From the NCBI RefSeq assembly GCF_045310525.1, contig NZ_JBJHZY010000001.1, positions 868,001 through 932,000 of the forward strand: a DNA stretch of 64,000 nt, written 5' to 3'. Position numbers and translations under genes: made by a program. This DNA comes from Clostridium_AT radicumherbarum (GTDB taxonomy: Bacteria > Bacillota > Clostridia > Clostridiales > Clostridiaceae). Shown here piece after piece: positions 48,578-58,251 of the stretch; the stretch's first letter is position 1; every line of letters starts with the position of its first letter. The notes under the pieces are model-generated. The model was not told the DNA's origin and searched no databases. It saw only the letters and a program-made list of their open reading frames with translations.

Positions 48578-50065
48578 ATGTTAGAAGAAGAAAAAAATAT
48601 GGAACTTAATGCAAAAGAAGGTTTGTATTATATTATATTTTCTTTAATACTAGGGATAGTCTTTGATAGACTTTTTTTCAAGGTCGGCATTGGCATATCA
48701 CATTTTATATTTCTTGCTTTATGTATGAGTTTTTTTATTTGGTCATTAAGAAAGAGTATAAAAATCGAGAAAAATCTAGGATGGTTTCTGCTTATTCCAA
48801 TTTCTTTACTTTCCTTTAGTTATACTTTATATACAAATGTTGTATTCATGCTATTAAATCTAGTAATAATTCCATTTCTTATGGTGGTAAGCTCTATATT
48901 AATACAAAAGCCAGAATTAAAATGGGATAAATTCACCTTTATTTTCTATATGGTTAAAAAAGGTATTATAAATGTATTGGAAAGTATAGGTAGTCCATTT
49001 GCTATTATAAGAAAACTTATAGTTAGAAAAGAAAAATCAAAGAATAAGACTATCAGAAATCAAATATTAATAGGGCTTGTAATATCTGTCCCCCTTCTAA
49101 TAATAATTTTAGGCCTTTTAAATAATGCTGATATGGTCTTCAGCTATTATTTAAATAATATAACAACTATATTTGATAATATTAATTTAAATAATGTACT
49201 ACCTCATTTGATCTTAATTATAATAATAGCCTTTTATCTATTTGGCTATGTGTGGGGCTTTAAAAAAGAAGATAAGGATTATGAAAAGATTTTAAACCTA
49301 GAGAATATTGGAGTAGAAGCTTTAATAATAATAACTGTATTAGTAGTACTTAACGTGCTATATTTGTTATTTACAATAATTCAATTCTCCTATTTATATG
49401 GGGGAGGAAATATGGATCTTCCAGCAGGCTTTACCTATGCTGAATATGCAAGAAGAGGCTTTTTTGAATTAGCAGCTGTAACTTTTATTAACTTTATAAT
49501 AGTGCTTTGCTGCTTAAAATACATGAAAAAAGAAAATAAGAAACTAGTAACCACCGGTAATATCTTATTCTCATTTTTAATATTATTTACCTTAAATATG
49601 CTTTACTCAGCGAATTTTAAATTAAGCCTATACGAAGGCAGCTATGGCTATACCTATTTAAGAGTATTCGTTCATCTCTTCATGCTGCTGCTTTTTATAC
49701 TTTCAATCATTGCATTAATTGGTATTTGGTATAGAAAGCTTCCAATAGTAAAGTGTCTTATAGTAATAACGCTAATAATGTATACAGTAATAAATTATAT
49801 AAATATAGATGCCTTTATAGCTAAGAAAAATATAGAAAGATATAATAATACAGGAAAAATTGATATTTCCTATTTAACTTCACTTTCCTATGAAGCCGTA
49901 CCATATCTTGTAGAATTAAGAAATGCAGAGGACCCAAATATGAGAGCTGCTATTGACAAGAAATTAAATAATATGAAGGCTGAAATATTAAGGCAAAAAC
50001 ATCTAAGTGAATTTAACTTTAGCAGAAGCAGAGCAGAAAAGCTTATAAATGTCATTGGCAAATAA
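48578..50065 (+). CDS. DUF4173 membrane protein
   Basis: 495 residues with about 12 membrane helices. The diagnostic block FSYLYGG...LPAGFTYAEYARRGFFELAAVTFINF is the DUF4173/DUF4153 core. The C-terminal 90 residues are soluble and end with helical NAEDPNMRAAIDKKLNNMKAE. Function unknown; homologues are often next to small HTH regulators, as here. It is separated from the HTH gene only by palindrome copy 5 and structured leader copy C. Ribosome site AAGGAGG. Confidence 0.85.
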   Translation: MLEEEKNMELNAKEGLYYIIFSLILGIVFDRLFFKVGIGISHFIFLALCMSFFIWSLRKSIKIEKNLGWFLLIPISLLSFSYTLYTNVVFMLLNLVIIPFLMVVSSILIQKPELKWDKFTFIFYMVKKGIINVLESIGSPFAIIRKLIVRKEKSKNKTIRNQILIGLVISVPLLIIILGLLNNADMVFSYYLNNITTIFDNINLNNVLPHLILIIIIAFYLFGYVWGFKKEDKDYEKILNLENIGVEALIIITVLVVLNVLYLLFTIIQFSYLYGGGNMDLPAGFTYAEYARRGFFELAAVTFINFIIVLCCLKYMKKENKKLVTTGNILFSFLILFTLNMLYSANFKLSLYEGSYGYTYLRVFVHLFMLLLFILSIIALIGIWYRKLPIVKCLIVITLIMYTVINYINIDAFIAKKNIERYNNTGKIDISYLTSLSYEAVPYLVELRNAEDPNMRAAIDKKLNNMKAEILRQKHLSEFNFSRSRAEKLINVIGK

Positions 50066-50095
50066 AAAGTGCCGCCAAAGAGGCGGCACTTTCTT
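50066..50095. terminator. Bidirectional terminator
   Basis: AAAGTGCCGCC and GGCGGCACTTT pair around AAAGA; it ends the DUF4173 gene (plus) and the transporter operon (minus). Confidence 0.88.
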
Positions 50096-50098
50096 ATA

Positions 50099-51193
50099 TT
50101 AATGATTTCCTGCCCTAAGATAGGCTCTATCCAATTCCTTATCCTTTTGCCGTTTCCAGGCGTGCAGTACCAAGGCTATGGTAACAACTCCATAGGAAAC
50201 AAACATTCTAAAATACTCTCCAATCATAGCTTGACCTGTTAGGTTCTTACCTGCCATAGGCATAACTACAAACATTAAATGAAATAAGGCAGTACCTATA
50301 AAGGCATTTGGGATAGTTGCTTTACTTACAGTTGCACCACCTACCAGTAAGGCTGCAGCTGCAAATAAGGCCGCTTGGTCTGCACCGTTATAAGTATTTA
50401 GAGTACCTATATTCTGAAGATAAATAATTTGACCAAAACCTGCAATTACTGTAGAAAAAATAATTGAATGTATACGTGTTTTATCTACTTTTATGCCTGC
50501 AGTTTCTGATACAGACATGTCCTGCCCTACGGCTCTCATTTCCTGCCCAAGCTTTGTTTTTCTAAACCATACTGTAAATAGGCATATTAAAACAACAATT
50601 AAGTAGGTTCCAAGAGGAACGTTTACTCCACCAATTTTTATTAATAAAAGCTTATCAAAGCCACTTGAAACATCTAAATTAATTGCATTTCTAATGCCGT
50701 AGCCTCTTGATAAAAGCAAGGTTTTGCTCTTTATTGGTATTAAGGAACCACATATATAGAGCAGGAAGAATTGATATATACCAGAAATAAAAAAGCCAAG
50801 CATCATAGAAGTTATCATTTCACGGCCTTTTGCACGATTTAAAACGGCACCTCCAAAATAGCCAAGAAGAATAGAAATAGGGATACTTATTACCATAGCT
50901 AAAATTAGTCCTGGAGCTCCTTTAACAGCCCAATCAGTTACAAAAACAAGACCAATTTGACCTGCCATGGCACCTAGAATCATTCCAAAGTTGATTCCCA
51001 TACCAGCCATAACAGGAAGCAGCAGGGATAGTACTAGGAAAGAATCTCTAGAAAGACGGGTTACTATCTCTCTAACTAAATATATTCCGCTATATTTTGA
51101 AAGTGGGATGGCAATGGCGCTAATAAATAAGAATAAAAGTGGAACAGCACTGCTTGTCAAAAACTTTTTCATGGATTGCTTATCAAATTTCAT
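50099..51193 (-). CDS. ABC permease, BMP/nucleoside-type, second subunit
   Basis: 364 residues, about 10 membrane helices. Branched-chain/sugar-type permease (BPD_transp_2) pattern: GMGINFGMILGAMAGQIGLV, GREMITSMMLGFFISGIYQF, LGQEMRAVGQDMSVSETAGI (EAA-like cytoplasmic loop contacting the ATPase) and AALLVGGATVSKATI. It is the last gene of the operon, four bases after the first permease. Works with the DUF3798 binding protein encoded upstream. Confidence 0.85.
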   Translation of the reverse strand: MKFDKQSMKKFLTSSAVPLLFLFISAIAIPLSKYSGIYLVREIVTRLSRDSFLVLSLLLPVMAGMGINFGMILGAMAGQIGLVFVTDWAVKGAPGLILAMVISIPISILLGYFGGAVLNRAKGREMITSMMLGFFISGIYQFFLLYICGSLIPIKSKTLLLSRGYGIRNAINLDVSSGFDKLLLIKIGGVNVPLGTYLIVVLICLFTVWFRKTKLGQEMRAVGQDMSVSETAGIKVDKTRIHSIIFSTVIAGFGQIIYLQNIGTLNTYNGADQAALFAAAALLVGGATVSKATIPNAFIGTALFHLMFVVMPMAGKNLTGQAMIGEYFRMFVSYGVVTIALVLHAWKRQKDKELDRAYLRAGNH

Positions 51194-51197
51194 ATTT

Positions 51198-52232
51198 CTA
51201 CCTCGCTTTCCTAGTTAGTGCATATACTATTAGTCCGTTTGTTACTATAATTCTAAGTACTTCTGAAACGTCAATACTGATTGCACTATTAATTACAGAA
51301 GGTGTCATTGTAAGTACTCCTTGAAATAATAGAGTTCCTATAATTACATTTGCAATAGAGGCCTTATTAATTGAGGCACCACCCAGCAAAATGGCAGCTA
51401 CAGAAGGGAATACAAAGGATAGAGGAGTATTATACATCTGTATAAAACCAAAGCTCTGCTGATAAATAATTATTCCAATAGCAGCTATTACTGTGGAAAA
51501 AACAACGGATATAGTTCTCATTTTATCTACATTTATACCCGAGGCCCTTGCAAATTCTGGGTTGGAACCTACTGCAGTTATGGCAGTACCAATTTTTGTT
51601 CTAAAGAAACCCCAAACCAAAAAACTCATAAAGGCAAATAATAATATCATACCTGTTGGAATTGTAAAATTGTTATTTATTTTTATTGCAAGAAAATCAC
51701 TGATTTGATGAAACCAGTAGTTTTGAACGCTAATAGTAACACGAAGACCTTCTCCTTTAAAGCCTTGTACACTTGCAGGGTTTCTAAAGGGAAGTATAAC
51801 CCAAAGTATATTCATAAAAAATACAAAAGAATATCCTACATAGGTAGCAATAATCATCTCATCGCCCTTAACTCTATTTAAGAGCTTTGCATAGCCATAA
51901 CCAAGTACAGCTGCAATAACCGCTGCTATGCCAAAGGCAGCTGATATTCCCTTAAAACCTGTAAGATTATACTCTAGGCTCATTACAGCACCACAAAGTC
52001 CTGCAATTAGTCCTACAGGAATTCCAAAGTTTAAGCCGCAGCCAGACTGTATCATAGGCACCATAGCTAAAACCATAACAGCATTCATGCCAAAACGAAC
52101 AATAACGTCATTTAGAGACATATCTGTCTTTACACCAAAGAAAGGTCCTGCAATAAATAGTGATATTAAGAATAAAAAGATTATAATACGAGGCCATCCG
52201 AAATTCTTTATAAAGCCTTTAACGCTGCTCAT
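51198..52232 (-). CDS. ABC permease, BMP/nucleoside-type, first subunit
   Basis: 344 residues, about 9-10 helices. It is a paralogue of the next permease: QSGCGLNFGIPVGLIAGLCGAVM, GDEMIIATYVGYSFVFFMN, IGTAITAVGSNPEFARASGI and AAILLGGASINKASI align block by block. The two would form the heterodimeric channel. The start overlaps the ATPase gene by 14 bases. Confidence 0.86.
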   Translation of the reverse strand: MSSVKGFIKNFGWPRIIIFLFLISLFIAGPFFGVKTDMSLNDVIVRFGMNAVMVLAMVPMIQSGCGLNFGIPVGLIAGLCGAVMSLEYNLTGFKGISAAFGIAAVIAAVLGYGYAKLLNRVKGDEMIIATYVGYSFVFFMNILWVILPFRNPASVQGFKGEGLRVTISVQNYWFHQISDFLAIKINNNFTIPTGMILLFAFMSFLVWGFFRTKIGTAITAVGSNPEFARASGINVDKMRTISVVFSTVIAAIGIIIYQQSFGFIQMYNTPLSFVFPSVAAILLGGASINKASIANVIIGTLLFQGVLTMTPSVINSAISIDVSEVLRIIVTNGLIVYALTRKAR

Positions 52233-53850
52233 TGCTTATCTCTCCTTCGCTTAATTGATATTCCCCAGACATTAAAAGTCCAAATTCTGCAGCTTCAGCA
52301 GTAGGAGAAAGAATGCCAGAAACTTTACCTTCACTAACTATAGCAATTCTATTACATATAGACTTTAGTTCTTCAAGTTCTGAAGATACCATAACAATAG
52401 TAGTATTATTTTCAGCATTGTATCTTCTCAAGGAATTAAGTACCAGTTCCTTCGCACCAACATCAATACCTCTTGTCGGTTCTGATACAAATAGCAGAGT
52501 AGGTTCAAGTGCAAAAGCTTTTGCTAAACAAACCTTCTGCTGATTACCACCTGAAAGCTGCCGAGTATGCTGCTTGACGCTTGTACACTTTATTTCCAAG
52601 GCCTTTATATAGCTTTCAGCACATTCTCTCATAGCCTTATCATCACGCCATTTTATTAATCCACCTAAATATTTCTTAAGAAACTTATTTTGCACCTGCA
52701 TAGCATTAAAGGCAATATTCCAATCAATAGGCTCGTCCAGCAGCAGACCAACACCTCTACGGTCCTCTGAAACAAAGGCTATACCACTTTCTAAGGCATT
52801 AAAGGTGGAATTAAGCGGCAGCTTTTTGCCGTTAAATATAACTTCCCCATCGGAAGGGATAATACCTATTATGCCATTTGGAACTCCAAGCTTACCTTGA
52901 CCTGCTAGACCTCCTATTCCAAAGATTTCACCTCTCTTAACGCTGAAGGAAACATCCTTTACTGTTTCTCCAGGCATATCTACCCAAAGATGATTAACTT
53001 CTAATATAACATCTTTGTTATTCTCAGTTAGATCAATTGATTTTGCAGTCTCAGTTTTTCTAGTTTCAACATTTCTTCCTACCATCCATTCTGCAATTTG
53101 TCGTACATTTATTCCAATGGAGGGCTTTTCAACAACAACTACTCCATCACGTAAAACTACAATGGTATCGCAGACTGAGGTTATTTCAAAGAGTCTGTGA
53201 GAAATAAAGATAATTGAAACACCAAGGTCAGCAAGCCTTCTCATAGTTTTTAATAATATATCAGCTTCGGTTTCAGTTAATACAGCAGTAGGTTCATCTA
53301 AAATTAGAAGTTTAACTTTCTGCCTATCTATTTCTCTTGCTATTTCAATAAACTGCTTATGTCCAACAGGCATTTCAGATACGAGGGTATCTGGATTAAG
53401 TTGAACTCCTAAGGTTTCTATAGCCTTTTCAGCACTTTTTTTCATTGCCTTTATATCAAGGGTTTCAAGTTTCTTTCCTAGGATTTTTGAGATTATATTT
53501 GATTTAGTTTTTTCCATATTTAACAATATATTTTCAGTAGTGGTAAAGCCAGGTATTAAGGAAAATTCCTGGTGTACCATTCCAATTCCAGCTTCTAAAG
53601 CATCAATAGGACTTTTAAAGTTTAACTTTTCTCCATCAAAATAGATGTTTCCTTCATAGCCTCCAGTTTCTGCAATTACAGACATTCCAAAAAGAATTTT
53701 CATAAGTGTTGATTTACCAGCACCATTTTCTCCTACCAGACCAAGAATTTTACCTTTTTCTAAGGTAAAATTTATATCTTTTAAAACCTTATTACCTTCA
53801 AATTGTTTACTTACACCTTCAACTTTTAATAATACATTTTCATTTGACAA
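52219..53850 (-). CDS. ABC transporter ATPase with two NBDs (sugar/nucleoside type)
   Basis: 543 residues. NBD1: Walker A GENGAGKST, signature-region VSEMPVGHKQFIEIAREI, Walker B LLILDEPTAVL. NBD2: divergent Walker A GLAGQGK, signature LSGGNQQKVCLAKAF, Walker B LLFVSEPTRGIDVGAK. This tandem layout with a degenerate second domain is normal for RbsA/nucleoside-type importers, which energise uptake. TTG start with GAGGTG. It overlaps the first permease gene and is preceded by a hairpin separating it from the binding-protein gene. Confidence 0.9.
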   Translation of the reverse strand: MSNENVLLKVEGVSKQFEGNKVLKDINFTLEKGKILGLVGENGAGKSTLMKILFGMSVIAETGGYEGNIYFDGEKLNFKSPIDALEAGIGMVHQEFSLIPGFTTTENILLNMEKTKSNIISKILGKKLETLDIKAMKKSAEKAIETLGVQLNPDTLVSEMPVGHKQFIEIAREIDRQKVKLLILDEPTAVLTETEADILLKTMRRLADLGVSIIFISHRLFEITSVCDTIVVLRDGVVVVEKPSIGINVRQIAEWMVGRNVETRKTETAKSIDLTENNKDVILEVNHLWVDMPGETVKDVSFSVKRGEIFGIGGLAGQGKLGVPNGIIGIIPSDGEVIFNGKKLPLNSTFNALESGIAFVSEDRRGVGLLLDEPIDWNIAFNAMQVQNKFLKKYLGGLIKWRDDKAMRECAESYIKALEIKCTSVKQHTRQLSGGNQQKVCLAKAFALEPTLLFVSEPTRGIDVGAKELVLNSLRRYNAENNTTIVMVSSELEELKSICNRIAIVSEGKVSGILSPTAEAAEFGLLMSGEYQLSEGEISNEQR

Positions 53851-53890
53851 TTAATTCACCTCTTAATTTAAGCAAATATGAAATAAGGTT

Positions 53891-53922
53891 ATAAGAAACG
53901 GCCTTTTATGGCCGCTCCTTAT
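53891..53922 (-). terminator. Attenuating hairpin between binding-protein and ATPase genes
   Basis: CGGCC/GGCCG core with outer ATAAG/CTTAT arms and a weak U-rich tail. Such partial terminators let binding-protein mRNA exceed that of the membrane components. Confidence 0.6.
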
Positions 53923-53933
53923 GTGATTTAAAA

Positions 53934-55157
53934 TTATTTTATATTATTATATTTTTCAGGAATAGTTTCTTTTGTCTGTCCAAGATAACCTTGACCAAAT
54001 ACATAGGTGTCTTGGTATACCATAATATGATTCTTTTTCTCAGTTCCGGTTGCTACATCAACATAAGCTGAGCCGTTCCATTTAGCACCAGGAGTATATT
54101 TTTCAAAACAAGCCATTAAATCATCAAAGGAATCCTTTTTTGCTTTTCCTTCTACTACTCTCTTACCAAATTCAGCAAGAGCAACTGTAGTTGTATAGTT
54201 AAAGGAATAAGCCCAAGTTCCCATTCTCTTAGCTCCACCTTTAGCTACAACTGTATCTTCAACCTTTTTAAGTATTGCGGGCCAATTTCCAGCTTCAGCT
54301 TTAAGATCTATACCAAAAGCACCAGGGTAACCCATAATTGGTGATGGTAGGTCTGGTTCAACAAATATAGCACCTAGAGCTGCAACTTCTTTTAATAGAG
54401 GCTCAGTTTGAGCATCGTTAGTGCAGAAGAAAGCTGTATCCTTGCCATATTTTTGTACCCATGCTGGCATATGTTCAAGTATAAACTGCTGTGCTCCTGG
54501 TATTCCAACGTCACTCATTGGGTCTGGAGCTGTTTCAAAATAGAAATTAAGTCCTAAATCTTTACAAGCCTGTTCCATAATAGCTCTTCTTCTAGATAAA
54601 AGTTCAATACTCATGTGTCTTGGGAAGGAAATGTGAACAAAGTTCTTTGCTCCCATTTTCTTAGCTGCTAGAATCATTAAGTAACCACGTTTTACGTTAT
54701 CAGCATCTACAACTAAATCAGAAGCTGCTTCAATCATGTTTGTATCTTCCTGTGGGATACCAGCTAAAAGAAGTATATCAGGTCTTAATTCTCTGATTTT
54801 CTTAAAAGCTGCAACTGTTCCTGGAACTGATTGATTTACTACTATTGCCTTCATATCTGGGTCATCTGCAAGTCCTACTATCTGAGAAATGGTTGTTTCA
54901 GACTCCTGCATGAAATTATCAGGATAGGTTACGTGCTTAACTATTCCACCATTAGCTACATCGCCATATTCCTTAATAAAGGCTTCAGCGCCTCTTAGCT
55001 CGTCTTCAGACTGAGCTACAGTACCTGTAACTATTCCTATGTGGAATTTCTTGTCTGCAGGTTTCGCTGGTGTAGCATTTGTATCAGCTGCTTTTCCACA
55101 GCCAACTAAGCTAAGCACCATAATAGCTGAAAGAATTAATGATAGTGTTTTTTTCAA
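53934..55157 (-). CDS. DUF3798 substrate-binding lipoprotein
   Basis: 407 residues. Lipoprotein signal with lipobox LVGC (C20). The fold is periplasmic-binding-protein like: FHIGIVTGTVAQSEDELRGAEAFIKEYGDV, AIVVNQSVPGTVAAFKKIRELRPDILLLAG, VDADNVKRGYLMILAAKKMGAK and AFFCTNDAQTEPLLKEV. This is the DUF3798 family, usually encoded with a nucleoside-type ABC importer as here. TTG start after GGAGGGG. The ligand is unknown; the neighbouring two-component system and DUF6305 protein may belong to the same pathway. Confidence 0.85.
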   Translation of the reverse strand: MKKTLSLILSAIMVLSLVGCGKAADTNATPAKPADKKFHIGIVTGTVAQSEDELRGAEAFIKEYGDVANGGIVKHVTYPDNFMQESETTISQIVGLADDPDMKAIVVNQSVPGTVAAFKKIRELRPDILLLAGIPQEDTNMIEAASDLVVDADNVKRGYLMILAAKKMGAKNFVHISFPRHMSIELLSRRRAIMEQACKDLGLNFYFETAPDPMSDVGIPGAQQFILEHMPAWVQKYGKDTAFFCTNDAQTEPLLKEVAALGAIFVEPDLPSPIMGYPGAFGIDLKAEAGNWPAILKKVEDTVVAKGGAKRMGTWAYSFNYTTTVALAEFGKRVVEGKAKKDSFDDLMACFEKYTPGAKWNGSAYVDVATGTEKKNHIMVYQDTYVFGQGYLGQTKETIPEKYNNIK

Positions 55158-55554
55158 ATTTTTCCCCTCCTAAAGATTTAATATTATAAATTTCAAAGTA
55201 ATTTACTATTTGAACTTCACAAAACCTGTAGGTACAACAGGATATTGTTTGTACAAATAGCGATTTACTAATGAATTTATTTAGTTGAAAAGCTAAGCTT
55301 TTCTATACTAACAAAGAAATTATTATATTATATTTAATGACACTAAAATTATTCGAGAAAATGTAAGAGTTTCCTATTTTTATCACATATTTCTCTGTAA
55401 ATAATTCAGAAAAATAAAAAAACTCCCAATATTAGAATAATTGAACTAGGTTAAATACAATTATTCTAAGTTAAGAGCTGATTAATAAAAGCTATTAAAT
55501 TTGATACAATAACAAGCTTCTTTTAAAAACTATGGTAGAAATTATAAAAGATAA
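55158..55554. other. Regulatory intergenic region upstream of the DUF3798 operon
   Basis: About 400 bases between the response-regulator stop and the binding-protein start. It contains TTAGAATAATTG / CAATTATTCTAA (55432-55443 and 55458-55469, 14-base spacer) with a T-run eight bases further on the minus strand; it may end the regulator transcript. Nearer the promoter lies a perfect dyad GAAAAGCT-A-AGCTTTTC (55287-55303). Either could be the response-regulator site; no purine or other riboswitch was recognised. Confidence 0.4.
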
Positions 55555-56205
55555 TTAAATTTTGCTGGATGAAAGAATATATTTGTTTTTAGGCCTTCCT
55601 ATTTGCCCGTAGATAGGGAGAATTTCTATAGTTTTATTTTCTACTAAATATTGAATATATCTATGTACAGTTTGATAGGCAAGATGCAGTGCCGCAGCAA
55701 TTTCTTCTATGGTAAGACCTTCACTTTGTTCTTTTAGATAATCGCATATAATATTTAAAGTGGCAGGACCAATACCCTTCTCAATAAATATTATGGCCTT
55801 ATCTTCAATATATTTTTGCTGTATTTCATTTATTTTTAAATTGATTTTTATTCTAGAAATCAGATCCGGGGATTTAATGGGTTTAATGGCGAAATCTGTG
55901 GCACCAACAGCCATGAATTTTTCAGCAATTTCCTGTCTTTCATCAACAGTAAGTACTAAAATTGAAATTGAACTATCTAATTGACGTATTTTCTTAACTG
56001 TTGTTAAACCATCCCAATCTGGCATATGGTAGTCAACTATGGCTAAGTTTATTCCTTTATTTTTGCATAGTTCATAGCCGTTAGCACCACTGTGGGCAAT
56101 AACCGGTTCATAACCACCATGTAGACATATTTCTTTTATAGTATATTGAATATCAGGTTCATCATCTATAATAACTATTTTCTTTTTGACGGGCATTTTA
56201 TTCAC
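55555..56205 (-). CDS. Two-component response regulator with HTH output
   Basis: About 216 residues. Receiver domain 6-120 with the acidic pair DDE, phospho-acceptor D58 (AIVDYHMPDWDG), switch threonine in VLTVDE and K108 (AIKPIK). The output domain (140-216) is a CitB/DcuR-like winged helix: GLTIEEIAAALHLAYQTVHRYIQYLVENKTIEI...GRPKNKYIL. GTG 56205 has the best spacing from AAGGAG; ATG 56214 abuts the site. 15-23 bases after the kinase gene, hence co-expressed. Probable target: the adjacent DUF3798 transport operon. Confidence 0.88.
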   Translation of the reverse strand: MNKMPVKKKIVIIDDEPDIQYTIKEICLHGGYEPVIAHSGANGYELCKNKGINLAIVDYHMPDWDGLTTVKKIRQLDSSISILVLTVDERQEIAEKFMAVGATDFAIKPIKSPDLISRIKINLKINEIQQKYIEDKAIIFIEKGIGPATLNIICDYLKEQSEGLTIEEIAAALHLAYQTVHRYIQYLVENKTIEILPIYGQIGRPKNKYILSSSKI

Positions 56206-56228
56206 TTTTATCATCTCCTTGTTTTCGT

Positions 56229-57599
56229 CTACTCAATTAATGCTTTAAATGCAGGAAGATATATAGTAACAGAAGTTCCCTCATCTACAGCACTAATAAT
56301 GTTAATTGTACCTTCATTATCCTCTATAACCTGTTTTACAAAGGAAAGTCCAAGTCCTGAGGTATTATTTGTAGAAAAGCCAATATCCCATATTCTCGGT
56401 AAATCAGCTTCCTTAATACCTATACCATTATCAGATACAAAGATGCATAGCCCATTATCAAAGGGTTTTACCTGAAATACAATATGCTTAAAAGGTTTCT
56501 TACAAGGGGTAACAATGGCATTTTCCAAAATATTAATAACTGCTCTAGCTACCCTAATTTTATTTACATATATAACAGGAAGCTCCTCTTTAATGTCTAT
56601 ATCAATTTTAATAGTCTCATCTTCAAGGGGCAGCTGGGCTCTTATATAACTTATTAAATCAGATGAATTTATCTTTTGCCTTGAAGTATCATAAAGAAAA
56701 CTTGAAATCATCTCGTTCATTTTACTTACAGAGCCTTCGATTCTTTCACTGTATTCAATAAGCTTTGCTGTATCCTTTGAAATTGCAAGCAGGGAATTTA
56801 AGCCTTGAATTGTTACGAGAGGAGTTTTCAAATCGTGAACTAAGGACTTTATTTCCTTTTCTATTCTATTTTCAATTATTTTTGCCTTCATAGTTTGTAA
56901 TTCCTTTTCATTTTCATAATTTAATTTAATAATTTTTAAATTATTTAAATAACTTCTAAATAAAGCAGAGGTAATGAAAGCTGAAAATATAAAAGGAAGA
57001 AAAAAGGCAAAGCCAGTGAAATTTAATACCGATGAAGAATGAAGGTATAGGCCAGTAAGCTTTATGCTGCTGGGAATATCACCTTCGCCAATAAAATAGC
57101 TTGAAAATAAGGGCATAATGTTTATCCACTGAAAGGCAAAAAATACTTGTATTGAAACAATAGAAATATGGAGAAAACTGTTTTTTTCATAAAAAAACTT
57201 TGCAAATATAAATAAGCTTAAAATTATAGGAAGTATAGTTGAAACTATTTCCCAGGACATATTAAAAACATAAGAGTTTAGAACCTGTAAAAAAACAATT
57301 AAAAGAAAGGTTATAATATATAAGATTGTGTTACTAAAACGAAATCTAAAGGGTGTATAAAACACTATAAGCAGGCAGCCTAAAAATAAAGCAGTATTTT
57401 GCAAGGTAAACAAAATACTGATATAAGCGCTAGCAAGCACTAATAAACCGCTGTCACCGGCATTTATGGCCCTTCTTATATTATAGATAATATTAAACCA
57501 ATAAAAATTTGAAAAGAAAGGGAAAAAGAACCCGAAACAAATAAATATAATAATTCCTATAATAATAACATCATAATATTTAATATTTTTATTGTTCAT
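56229..57599 (-). CDS. Membrane sensor histidine kinase
   Basis: 456 residues. Six or seven N-terminal membrane helices (about 10-215) without a large outer domain. Then a coiled segment, the dimerisation helix with phospho-acceptor H255 (LVHDLKTPLVTIQGL), and the ATPase domain with N box NILENAI, G1 DNGIGI and G2 GLGLSFVK. The lack of an extracellular sensor suggests the signal is sensed in the membrane or via the adjacent binding proteins. It starts 35 bases after the DUF6305 gene. Confidence 0.9.
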   Translation of the reverse strand: MNNKNIKYYDVIIIGIIIFICFGFFFPFFSNFYWFNIIYNIRRAINAGDSGLLVLASAYISILFTLQNTALFLGCLLIVFYTPFRFRFSNTILYIITFLLIVFLQVLNSYVFNMSWEIVSTILPIILSLFIFAKFFYEKNSFLHISIVSIQVFFAFQWINIMPLFSSYFIGEGDIPSSIKLTGLYLHSSSVLNFTGFAFFLPFIFSAFITSALFRSYLNNLKIIKLNYENEKELQTMKAKIIENRIEKEIKSLVHDLKTPLVTIQGLNSLLAISKDTAKLIEYSERIEGSVSKMNEMISSFLYDTSRQKINSSDLISYIRAQLPLEDETIKIDIDIKEELPVIYVNKIRVARAVINILENAIVTPCKKPFKHIVFQVKPFDNGLCIFVSDNGIGIKEADLPRIWDIGFSTNNTSGLGLSFVKQVIEDNEGTINIISAVDEGTSVTIYLPAFKALIE

Positions 57600-57633
57600 A
57601 AAAAACCTCTATGTACACCCTTTAAATTTGAAT

Positions 57634-58233
57634 CTATCTATAAGCTGAGGCAAAAGGTTCTGATAGATTATTAACCCCGTTTATAAGAGTTAAAGGAATT
57701 GAGCTTTTCTTAGCCAGTTTCGAAAGGAAACCATCATAATCAGCGTCTTTTGTTCCAATTAAATAATTACTTATAGGAACAATAAGGTTTAAGAGCTCTT
57801 CGCTTTTAATGTCGCGACGTTCCTTTCCTCCAATATATATTGATATTACTGCTAGCTTTTTTTCTGAAGCTTTTTTTAACAGCTCAGTAATGCGGCTTTT
57901 TTCATTTTCATAGCTTATGCCGCTAAGCTTTTCCCCTTGAGAGCTATAGCCTACTACAAATACAATGGAGTTTATTCCATCTAAATCTGTTGTATTTGCT
58001 TGAGGCATGAAGTAGCTGTGTATCATAAGTTTATTAGAAATATCATTAAGTATATAGGAATCTGTACTTTGTCCAGCACTGGTTATTAGAGCATATTCCT
58101 TAGCAATAGGCATAGGAAGGCTAGGGAGTAAAAGAACATTTACTTCGTTTCTTTTATTGAAATTAAATTTATAAATACCAAGAACTACTAAAATAGCAGC
58201 TAGTGTTAACAATGTAAAAGCTTTTAATTTCAT
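57634..58233 (-). CDS. DUF6305 family protein
   Basis: 199 residues. An N-terminal membrane anchor (residues 5-24) is followed by an outside domain with the DUF6305 pattern: YALITSAGQSTDSYILNDI, INSIVFVVGYSSQGEKLSGISYENEKSRITELLKKASEKKLAVISIYIGGKERRD, LLNLIVPISNYLIGTKDADYDGFLSKLA. It looks like a small Rossmann-type binding domain. In clostridia DUF6305 and DUF3798 genes occur together, as here, but function is unknown. No catalytic motif is evident. Confidence 0.75.
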   Translation of the reverse strand: MKLKAFTLLTLAAILVVLGIYKFNFNKRNEVNVLLLPSLPMPIAKEYALITSAGQSTDSYILNDISNKLMIHSYFMPQANTTDLDGINSIVFVVGYSSQGEKLSGISYENEKSRITELLKKASEKKLAVISIYIGGKERRDIKSEELLNLIVPISNYLIGTKDADYDGFLSKLAKKSSIPLTLINGVNNLSEPFASAYR

Positions 58234-58251
58234 TTTTATAATCCTCGACTA

